A stretch of DNA of 64,000 nucleotides from Mucilaginibacter sp. cycad4. GTDB taxonomy: Bacteria > Bacteroidota > Bacteroidia > Sphingobacteriales > Sphingobacteriaceae. A model generated the notes under the pieces. That model searched no databases, was not told where the DNA came from, and worked only from the letters and a program-made list of their open reading frames with translations. Positions within the stretch are counted from its first letter, which is position 1; the number at the start of each line of letters is the position of its first letter. Made by a program: the position numbers and the translations under genes. Below are positions 43,701 to 49,529 of this stretch, in pieces. The stretch covers positions 3,968,001-4,032,000 of the forward strand of contig NZ_CP139559.1 of NCBI RefSeq assembly GCF_034263275.1. The letters run 5' to 3'.

Positions 43701-44815
43701 ATGCCGATCTTCAAACAAGTATCCAGCAATCAATCGCATCGGATACTTCGCTGTATGATAACAGGGTTTCGGTAGTGATAGTTGAATCCAATACGGGTGA
43801 TGTACTTACATCGGCACAATACCCGCTGCCCCCTGTGCATAACTGGGACCAGCTGACTATGCCACTGGCCGATCAGAATAAACTGGCTACCTGGTTGACC
43901 ACTACCGATCTGGGCTTTACCTATGCCAGTCAGCCGGGTTCAACGGCCAAAGTTTTAACGGCGATGTCGGCATTTAATAAATTAGGCATTGCTGCATCTG
44001 AAATACAATATCATGTAAGTATTGGAGAGCGGATCCGTACCAAGGGCATCGAACCCGACGAGACTGGGATGATCACTATGGAGCGGGCCATTGCCAAATC
44101 AAACAACGTATATTTTATTAAGCTGGCCAACCAGGAACACCTGGAAGAGTACATGGCAACGCTGTACCTTAAAACAGGGATGTTTTTGCATGGCGTAGGT
44201 GGTTACTATTATAATAAACCGGTATTGAATGCCACCCAGGAAGATAAATGGCGCGCCTTGTGGCGTAAAACCGAATTTAATACCAAGCCGAGGTACGATC
44301 CTAACAATATCCATAAAACAAGGGCCAAAGGTATTTCGGGCATGGCCTGGGGACAGGGCGAACTGATTGCTACTCCTGCAGCCGTAGCAAGGCTGGTATC
44401 AGGCGTGGCTAATGACGGTGTGTTACTGCCTAACAGGTACGCGCTGAAAATTGCCGACTCCACAGTGGCTGTAAAAAGCGGTATCAAGCTGGCCGAAGAT
44501 CCCCGTTATGCAGCCCTGTTAAAACAATATATGATTGAGCAAAGCGCTCCTAAAACACCTATATTAGGCATCAAGGTAGCGGGTAAAACCGGTACGCCGG
44601 AACGTATTGTCAGGAACCAGAGCGTTAATGACGGCTGGTATGTTTTCTTTGCACCAAAAGAAAAGGGCAGCGGTTATATAGTGACATGTATCCGGGTTGA
44701 ATCAACCAGGGGATCGTCAGATGCGGTACACCTGGCCGGCAACCATGTGATCCCTTTCCTGCTGAAAAAAGGTTATATAAAAAGTATGGAAACGGAAACC
44801 ACTACCGAAGAATAG
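40739..44815 (+). CDS. FtsW/RodA - penicillin-binding protein fusion
   Basis: A 1358-residue membrane protein joining both peptidoglycan polymerase activities. Order: membrane helix (about 14-33); outer region (34-310) including a carboxypeptidase-regulatory-like Ig module (SIKGTIAHKGEPVPGVLVKL); FtsW/RodA/SpoVE domain (about 315-770) with ASGGISGQGVGQG, PEAHTDMILPSIGEEFGWAG and SGVSLPFESYGGSS; a further helix (about 780-800); then a class B transpeptidase domain (about 980-1345) with S1068-T-A-K1071, S1121-N-N1123 and K1283-T-G. All catalytic residues are present. FtsW/RodA and class B PBPs normally act as separate partner proteins. It sits between the PP2C and FHA genes, so phosphorylation control of wall synthesis is likely. 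Confidence 0.95.
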   Translation: MAQENPKVPGRRMERLFLLLTGILLAVLFVRLYSVLQLKFVDVDKRLKDGTIVNLNSPNTAQNVKALLKKGYYFDDPKDVDYIESVIASRKTTGDLVDNTGELNKRKYYVNADEAFEKGGETFKKRVLTSRTLLGYTGDDSIRFEQELKNPPALGAQTDLNLGEYSIKGTIAHKGEPVPGVLVKLTMILPRDSIFSDEETGAKTSYSENGSSYKKLFVLNDQKKKVLQSLTAFTRTDEQGRFVFAKLPTGKAFSVLPMQPGFEFGRSQGVDELDKDVSFKFNQAPHSIKLLSTRDFNILKKEGAFIVRYQDEFNMWYGIIAVCFFAGFIIIHLLLSARYPNADQIILPLIMMLTGISFLTLLSLQDPLRDRFLAKDTLVYLGIGMAGICIIQLFNLRRLNPDSGFYRLLVFKWSRSAANGWPWAIVAMGILFSTILFGTGPEGSGVKVNLLGFQPSEIVKYLIVIFLAGFFATNEKFISQYASWSKRWSFFSFALIATIITLLLFLVLGDLGPAMVICFTFIILFSFSRGDFLYMAGFVVLFVLTTWFFDNVLLSTGITFFSLGSVVFFRRRRLSESAIMALVVITAFLTIDKIPGLDKIIPGPVERLVERKAIWQDAWNNEVYGGDQVANGLWAMASGGISGQGVGQGFAKTIPEAHTDMILPSIGEEFGWAGMAAVFILFLLYLHRSIIIGRQTGMPLLFYLSAGIGVCTFVQFLLIAGGSIGALPLSGVSLPFESYGGSSLVINLLAAGFLLSVSTVRGTAVQMDYITKQQDKNLVPALAAALAGVVLLVVNVSRYTTDNKQWVVKPALVADRSGLRMFSYNPRIAILMNRLQAGTIYDRNGLILATSKPELIEKQKNKLSASGMLHYDLDSAMHKRLDRFYPFEEQMFFWTGDQNTGVFNGSTNGYFAEYEHAAELRGFHMPITNYNVKASRYQEDRFLPRGMKEMTVAKKDYSALANLLISDINGPEVEAFKNKNRDVKLTMDADLQTSIQQSIASDTSLYDNRVSVVIVESNTGDVLTSAQYPLPPVHNWDQLTMPLADQNKLATWLTTTDLGFTYASQPGSTAKVLTAMSAFNKLGIAASEIQYHVSIGERIRTKGIEPDETGMITMERAIAKSNNVYFIKLANQEHLEEYMATLYLKTGMFLHGVGGYYYNKPVLNATQEDKWRALWRKTEFNTKPRYDPNNIHKTRAKGISGMAWGQGELIATPAAVARLVSGVANDGVLLPNRYALKIADSTVAVKSGIKLAEDPRYAALLKQYMIEQSAPKTPILGIKVAGKTGTPERIVRNQSVNDGWYVFFAPKEKGSGYIVTCIRVESTRGSSDAVHLAGNHVIPFLLKKGYIKSMETETTTEE

Positions 44816-44840
44816 TGTTTAAGCAGAAAGGAAAGAGCAA

Positions 44841-45635
44841 ATGGCATTTAGTTTATTTAAAAGAAGCGGCGAAAAACAACCCTGGGATGTAAAAAGCTTA
44901 CGCGAGGCTATATTACGTTTCATTAAAGAATCGCTGCAAAAGATAGAGGGCGGAGAAGGTGGCCATATCAAAGAACTGAAGCTTTTTATAGTTGCCGATG
45001 CCGAGGATAAGCCTATTTACGAAGGTGCGGTTTACGTACATGATAAAGCGCTGTTCAAAAACGAGGTTCAAAAAATAGCCGACGATTTTGACATCAATTT
45101 ACCCCCTGACTGGACGCTGGATGTTGAGTTCACCGAAGAGCTCCCGGCAGAAGCGAAAAGGATCCCTGACCTGGATGCTGCCTTTATCATGAATACCCGC
45201 AAGCAGGTTGCACACAATGCGGCCTCCTTTACAGCCTATCTACGGATTCTTAGCGGTGAGGCCGAAAAAGAGGAATACAAGATCAAAGCTACCGACCCCA
45301 AACTCTACATTGGGCGGGATAAAAAGTCCGTCACCGAAAATGGATCGTTCAGGCTTAACCAATTTGTTTTTCCGGGGGAGAGCAGGGACGAAAGCAATAA
45401 ATATATCAGCAGGCAGCATGCCCATATTGAATGGGACGCCGAAAGCGAGCGCTTCATGATCTTTGCCGATGAAGGCGGCGTTCCACCACGCAATAAAACC
45501 AAGATCCATATCGCTGCCGATGGTAAAATGATCAAGCTCAATTCCACCCAAATTGGCCACCCCCTAAGTGAAGGGGACCAGGTAATATTGGGGGAATCGG
45601 CGGTATTTTTGTACAGTACGGTAGCAAACCCATAA
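44841..45635 (+). CDS. FHA-domain protein (FhaA-like architecture)
   Basis: A 264-residue cytoplasmic protein. The N-terminal domain (about 15-110) starts with SLREAILRFIKESLQKIEGG and is alpha/beta, in the place occupied by the DUF3662 domain of actinobacterial FhaA; homology is not proven. A canonical FHA domain follows (about 153-262) with G158-R-D, the phosphothreonine-binding S-R-Q-H (190-193), ADEGG and a C-terminal GDQVILGESAVFLY. It should bind phosphothreonine on operon partners such as the kinase or the FtsW-PBP fusion. It ends the operon, 25 bases after the fusion gene; a palindromic repeat begins directly after. Confidence 0.9.
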   Translation: MAFSLFKRSGEKQPWDVKSLREAILRFIKESLQKIEGGEGGHIKELKLFIVADAEDKPIYEGAVYVHDKALFKNEVQKIADDFDINLPPDWTLDVEFTEELPAEAKRIPDLDAAFIMNTRKQVAHNAASFTAYLRILSGEAEKEEYKIKATDPKLYIGRDKKSVTENGSFRLNQFVFPGESRDESNKYISRQHAHIEWDAESERFMIFADEGGVPPRNKTKIHIAADGKMIKLNSTQIGHPLSEGDQVILGESAVFLYSTVANP

Positions 45636-45640
45636 CGCGT

Positions 45641-46535
45641 TATCATTTCCGACTGAGCAGGGAAAGGAATTAGCATTAGGAAGAGAAAGAGAAATCTCCT
45701 ACGCCCTGCAAATTAAAATTGCATGACTCGCCTGGCATATCGTATAAGATTTCCCTGGTTCGTATGACAAAAAGAAAAAGGTGTCATTTCGATTGAGCGG
45801 AAGGGGGAAATAAGCGGCGGAGCGAAAGAGAAATCTTATACGCCACGTAAATTCGACCTGCACAGTTCGCTTAAATATTGTATAAGATTTCTCCCTACGG
45901 TCGAAATGACAATCTTTTTAATTTTATTATTCAATTACACTATCATTTAGAAAGTTCCAGTCAGGATTAGTTGACTCTATTAATGCGTTTTTCTTTTCTC
46001 TGCGCCATTTTTTAATTTCCTTCTCTCTGGCAATAGCATGTTCAATGTGGGTTAAATGCTCGTAATAAACTAAATGATAACAGTAGTATTTACCTGTGAA
46101 TGATTTGTTAGTACCCTTATTTTCGAGATGTTGCAGAAGACGAACACTTATGTCGTTTGTGACTCCTATAGTACAGTTTTACCAGGATTGGTGGTGATAT
46201 AAACGTAGTAATTGTGATTCCACATGCTTTAAATGTAGATATTTTTAATCAAAAGAAAATTGTCATTTCGAACGAGGAACGAGGAGAAATCTTATACGAT
46301 ATGCCAGGCGAATCATGCAATTTGACGCAGGGCGTATAAGGTTTTTCTTTCGCACCAACGCACCTTCCTTCCCTTTGCTCAAAGGAAATGACATCTTTTT
46401 TATTTTGTCATTTCGACCGGAGGGAGAAATCTTATACAGCACGCAAGTGAACTATGCAGATCGAATTTGCAAGGCGTATAAGATTTCTCTTTCGCCCGCA
46501 CGCTCTTGGCTATACCCTGCTCCTTCGTATGACAA
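45641..46535. repeat. Cluster of four GTCATTTCG...GAGAAATCTTATACG palindromes
   Basis: Four related units of about 130 bases: 45641-45769, 45781-45911, 46261-46394 and 46407-46535. Each begins near TGTCATTTCG, carries GAGAAATCTTATACG or its complement CGTATAAGATTTCTC, and ends in the inverse of its start (CGAAATGACA or CGTATGACA). Units 1-2 and 3-4 flank the broken GIY-YIG gene. The frame at 46315-46545 is made of repeat and is not a gene. Confidence 0.85.
45927..46225 (-). pseudogene. GIY-YIG nuclease domain protein, frame broken
   Basis: From the ATG at 46223-46225 the reading is MWNHNYYVYITTNPGKTVL, then a stop. The homologous frame resumes as IGVTNDISVRLLQHLENKG and continues through KYYCYHLVYYEH, AIAREKEIKKWRREKK and NPDWNFLND to a stop at 45927. 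This is the UPF0213/GIY-YIG small nuclease-like family common in Bacteroidota. About four bases appear to be missing at the conserved VLYIG segment, shifting the frame and removing part of the catalytic motif. It lies inside the palindrome cluster. A sequencing error is possible but a real lesion is simpler. Confidence 0.82.
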
Positions 46536-46567
46536 TAGGAGGTAAAATATCGGATGATTAAGCTCTT

Positions 46568-47377
46568 TTATGATCCTATAGCCTTCCTGTAATTCCGGAG
46601 CGCCCTGATGATCGTCATTACAATTTCATGCTGTCCTTCATCCGAGTTGAGATACTCCTCCTCTTCCGGGTTATTGATAAAGCCGGTTTCAATCAATACA
46701 GCCGGCATAGCGCTATGGGCCAGTACCAGCACGCCCTGTTCTTTCACACCGTTACTTTCCCGACCGTCTACTCCGGTGAATTCATCGTCAAGCAGGTCGC
46801 CAAAACGGATACTTTGCTTACGGTATTTCTGAATATAAGCGTTCAGGACGATCAGGTTGGAAGGATCGCTTTCATCATAGCTCTCGTAATTTTGCTTGTA
46901 GTCCTTTTCCTGGAAAATGGAAGCATTTTCACGTACGGCCTCTTCCTGCTCCTTAAGGCGGTGGAAACCGTATACCAGCATCAGCACACCTTTTTGCTTG
47001 TGTGCACGCGCGGCCGTCCCTTCGGGCGACGAGTTACAGTGAATAGAGACAAACAGGTTGCCATGGTTTTGATTGGCTATAGCCGAACGCTGGTTTAGCG
47101 GGATAAAGGTATCATCCGTACGGGTAAGGATAGCACTAACATCGGTAATTGCAGTATCCAATGCAGCTTTAAGCTTTAGGGCTATAGACAGCGTTACATT
47201 TTTCTCAAACGAATGCGAACCACGCGCCCCGGCATCTTTACCGCCATGCCCGGCATCAATAATAACCGTTTTAAACCTAAAGGTTGTAACTGCCGGAATG
47301 GTGTCTTTTTGCTGCGCGAATGAATTTTGAAACAGGAACAACAGGATGATCATCCCGAAGAAAGCGATGTATTTCAT
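46568..47377 (-). CDS. N-acetylmuramoyl-L-alanine amidase (Amidase_3)
   Basis: A 269-residue secreted zinc amidase that cleaves the MurNAc-L-Ala bond of peptidoglycan. Signal peptide to about SFA-Q21. The Amidase_3 domain runs about 32-262, with zinc ligands in DAGHGGKDAGARG (His), the following Glu in SFEKNVTL, SIHCNSS (His) and catalytic Glu in IETGFINN. No SPOR or LysM domain is present. The start ATG overlaps the stop of the Fur-family gene (ATGA), so the two are translated together even though their functions look unrelated. Confidence 0.94.
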   Translation of the reverse strand: MKYIAFFGMIILLFLFQNSFAQQKDTIPAVTTFRFKTVIIDAGHGGKDAGARGSHSFEKNVTLSIALKLKAALDTAITDVSAILTRTDDTFIPLNQRSAIANQNHGNLFVSIHCNSSPEGTAARAHKQKGVLMLVYGFHRLKEQEEAVRENASIFQEKDYKQNYESYDESDPSNLIVLNAYIQKYRKQSIRFGDLLDDEFTGVDGRESNGVKEQGVLVLAHSAMPAVLIETGFINNPEEEEYLNSDEGQHEIVMTIIRALRNYRKAIGS

Positions 47378-47820
47378 TTTTTTACCGCCTTTTTACTGCA
47401 TTTAGGGCATAAGCCCTGTGCATACAAGGTAAAGCCATGCGGTTCAAAACCCGCAGGAAGATCAATAGCAGGCAGGTTCATATCATTAAGGCAATATACA
47501 TTTTTGCACTGGGTACAGTTAAAGTGCAGGTGTTCGTCATGGTGATCGTGCTCGTTACAACTTGATGAGCAAAGGGCATAATTAGCTGTACCATTTAAAT
47601 CAAATACTTTGTGAATGATCCCTTTTTCTTCAAATGCGTTAAGGATGCGATAAAGCGTAACTCTGTCGATATCATGCATCAGGCCCTCCAGGTCGGGCTG
47701 TGAAGTAGCCGAATGCCTTGACGACATCATAGATAAAACCCGCAGCCTCGGTGCAGTTTTTTTCAGGTGATGCCTGTCAAGCAGGTGCTCAAAATGATGT
47801 ATATCGCGGGTTTGTGTCAT
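47374..47820 (-). CDS. Fur/Zur-family metalloregulator
   Basis: A 148-residue DNA-binding repressor. N-terminal winged helix (about 5-80: HHLKKTAPRLRVLSMM; DIDRVTLYRILNAFEEKGIIH) and C-terminal dimerisation domain with two Cys pairs (CTQC and CPKC) for structural zinc and a His-rich segment (CNEHDHHDEHLHF) for the sensing metal. Both Cys pairs and the His-rich loop are compatible with Fur or Zur; proximity to MerC and the His-rich peptide favours zinc or another soft metal. It is upstream of and overlaps the amidase gene by 4 bases. A candidate target site lies upstream of MerC at 48648-48666. Confidence 0.92.
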   Translation of the reverse strand: MTQTRDIHHFEHLLDRHHLKKTAPRLRVLSMMSSRHSATSQPDLEGLMHDIDRVTLYRILNAFEEKGIIHKVFDLNGTANYALCSSSCNEHDHHDEHLHFNCTQCKNVYCLNDMNLPAIDLPAGFEPHGFTLYAQGLCPKCSKKAVKK

Positions 47821-47939
47821 ATATTAATCAGGGTGATAGTTATAAGGCTGCTAATTTAATAATGGTACGTATAATATGCGCCATTAGTTGCCGGCTTTTA
47901 TAACGGAATGTTTTATATCGTTATTATAAGTACAATGTA

Positions 47940-48079
47940 TCGACTCACCCCGACTTCGCTACACTCGTCATCCCTCTTTGCGAAGCAGAGAGGGGATTTT
48001 TATTTTACTATTTTCCTTACCCTCTTTACGGCGAAGCCGGAGAGAGGGTGGTCCAGCATAGCGCAGACCGGGTGAGTCA
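47940..48079. repeat. GACTCACCC...GGTGAGTC palindromic element
   Basis: Outer arms CGACTCACCCCG and CGGGTGAGTCAC, and inner blocks CCCTCTTTGCGAAGCAGAGAGGG and CCCTCTTTACGGCGAAGCCGGAGAGAGGG (each written here only as a landmark of the two hairpins). It sits between the Fur promoter side and the small His-rich gene; its last bases supply the TGA stop of that gene. Confidence 0.82.
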
Positions 48080-48208
48080 CTTATGCGCTTTGACAATATT
48101 ATGCCGCATATTGTGAACATAATTATGCTTTTCATGATTACAAGCCGGGCTCAAAAAGCAATTAAACAGCAAAAACGCATAAAAGAATTTCCTGTGGCGC
48201 TTATCCAT
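48077..48208 (-). CDS. 43-residue His-rich small secreted peptide
   Basis: The ATG overlaps the MerC stop (TAATG at 48206-48210 on the minus strand), indicating translational coupling. After a basic start (MDKRHRKF) comes a hydrophobic stretch FFYAFLLFNCFLSPAC with a loose lipobox-like SPAC, then a metal-ligand-rich tail NHEKHNYVHNMRHNIVKAHK with five His residues. It may be a small lipoprotein or periplasmic metal-binding peptide working with MerC. The stop codon is contributed by the adjoining palindromic repeat, so the natural C-terminus could have been longer before the repeat arrived. No family recognised. Confidence 0.6.
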   Translation of the reverse strand: MDKRHRKFFYAFLLFNCFLSPACNHEKHNYVHNMRHNIVKAHK

Positions 48209-48627
48209 TATTCAACCTTTTTAAGTTTATCTGTTTTATGATCATGATTACAGGCGCCGGTATACCTATAGTTTACATAATGTGCGGCAGCTATCAGCAA
48301 ACCTCCTAAAGGAACTATCATAGCCTCGGATTTTCCTGTTGTTGCAAACGCATGCCCACCCATTATAATGGCAAAACCGAATGCAAGCATTAATAGTGGA
48401 ACTGAACGACGATGTGTACGCCAGTAGGATAAGCCTATAGAATACACTCCTATGGCCAAAGCAAAAATGATCATTCCCCACTCTACCCAGGCATTAGCCA
48501 AAAAACCAAGGCCCACCAACGGCAAACTCGTAAACAGCAAAGGCACTACCGCGCAATGGATAGCACAAAGCGCTGATGCGGTGATACCAATATTATCTAA
48601 CCGGGGCGAAAGCTTTTGAAAATCCAT
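48208..48627 (-). CDS. MerC-domain membrane protein
   Basis: A 139-residue inner membrane protein with four hydrophobic helices. The signature Cys pair is in ASALCAIHCAVVPLL (helix 1), as in MerC mercury transporters, and a Cys/His-rich C-terminus follows (TGACNHDHKTDK). In Bacteroidota such proteins are often near Fur/Zur regulators and probably move or sense zinc or another soft metal rather than mercury, since no mer genes are here. A palindrome fit for a Fur-family regulator lies 21 bases upstream of its ATG. Confidence 0.9.
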   Translation of the reverse strand: MDFQKLSPRLDNIGITASALCAIHCAVVPLLFTSLPLVGLGFLANAWVEWGMIIFALAIGVYSIGLSYWRTHRRSVPLLMLAFGFAIIMGGHAFATTGKSEAMIVPLGGLLIAAAHYVNYRYTGACNHDHKTDKLKKVE

Positions 48628-48647
48628 GACGCAAATATAAATAAGTT

Positions 48648-48666
48648 AATGCAACATAATTGCATT
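48648..48666. promoter_or_regulatory. Candidate Fur/Zur-family operator
   Basis: Perfect inverted repeat AATGCAA-CATAA-TTGCATT (7-base arms, 5-base centre). It lies 21 bases before the MerC ATG and 40 bases before the PAP2 gene ATG. Arm symmetry and length fit Fur-family boxes; the regulator gene at 47374 is the natural candidate. Confidence 0.6.
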
Positions 48667-48705
48667 TGTTTTTATTATACATATTTGCACTTATTAAATT
48701 AACAA

Positions 48706-49410
48706 ATGCCTGACAATTACTTAATATTAATCAGCAAACCGTATTTTTGCAGGCTTTATAAAAAACAAAGATTGAATTTAGCTCCCATTTATCATATAAA
48801 ACAACTTTGGCAAAGCGCCTACAATACACGGGGCAGCAGGCTTAAGTTATTGAGTGCAACTATCGTCATAGTCATCATCATTAACCTGTTACCATCTTTT
48901 TTTAAGTACATTGAAAAAAGGCAGGACGGGGTTGTACTTAATGATTGGATCCTGGCCCGTTTACCATCTTACGACCTTTCAGTTCCTATTTTTATACTCA
49001 TCTGGAGCATGGGCCTGCTCATGATGTGGCGGGCGCTTTATAATCCAAGGGTATGTATCACTTATATCTGGACACTGAATTTTGTATGTATTGCCCGTTT
49101 TGTTACCATCAGCCTGGTCAAGCTCAATCCGCCAATGGGCCTTGTTCCGCTTATTGACCCAAGCACGAGTGTTTTTTACGGGCACACATTTATTACCAAA
49201 GACCTGTTTTTTTCGGGCCATACGGCAACTATGGTGCTTGTGTATCTGCACCTGCAAAAACGGACAGATAAGCTGATCGCATTAATTTGCGCTATAGTAT
49301 TGGTGGTATTACTGCTGATACAGCATATTCATTATACTATTGACGTTGTTGCCGCACCATTTTTTGTGTATGGCTGCTGGAGATTGGTTAAATGGCTGGG
49401 GCTGGAATAA
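48706..49410 (+). CDS. Sphingomyelin-synthase-like PAP2 enzyme
   Basis: A 234-residue membrane protein with about six helices. The two catalytic blocks of the PAP2_C/sphingomyelin synthase group are present: KDLFFSGHTA and HIHYTIDVVAAPFFVYG, which supply the His-His-Asp triad. The family transfers or removes phospho-headgroups on lipids. Since Bacteroidota make sphingolipids, a ceramide phospho-headgroup synthase or lipid phosphatase is plausible, but the donor and acceptor are not predictable. Divergent from MerC; the Fur-like palindrome lies in the shared 78-base promoter region. Confidence 0.82.
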   Translation: MPDNYLILISKPYFCRLYKKQRLNLAPIYHIKQLWQSAYNTRGSRLKLLSATIVIVIIINLLPSFFKYIEKRQDGVVLNDWILARLPSYDLSVPIFILIWSMGLLMMWRALYNPRVCITYIWTLNFVCIARFVTISLVKLNPPMGLVPLIDPSTSVFYGHTFITKDLFFSGHTATMVLVYLHLQKRTDKLIALICAIVLVVLLLIQHIHYTIDVVAAPFFVYGCWRLVKWLGLE

Positions 49411-49422
49411 TTATATGATAAC

Positions 49423-49518
49423 CGTCATCCTGAACTTGTTTCAGGATCCCAAAGGACAAGTTTACTCCGTGCAACCCGGCTTAGCGAGTGGGGTGCCGAA
49501 ATAAATTCGGCATGACGG
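49423..49518. repeat. CGTCATCCTGAAC...CATGACGG palindromic repeat, copy 2
   Basis: Related to 33878-33976: it shares GGCTTAGCGAGTGGGGTGC and AATTCGGCATGAC. Arms CATCCTGAACTTGTTTCAGGATCC and AAATAAATTCGGCATG form two hairpins. It sits between convergent PAP2 and FGGY kinase genes. Confidence 0.82.
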
Positions 49519-49529
49519 GATTTTGAATT

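Noticed and set aside
36806..45635. Type VI secretion regulatory cluster (PpkA/PppA/Fha)
   Set aside because: Kinase, PP2C and FHA would fit, but no Tss structural genes occur and the central gene is an FtsW-PBP fusion.
46315..46545. 76-codon plus-strand frame
   Set aside because: Made of two GTCATTTCG palindromes.
48208..48627. Mercury resistance operon
   Set aside because: MerC domain only; no merA, merT, merP or MerR-type regulator nearby.
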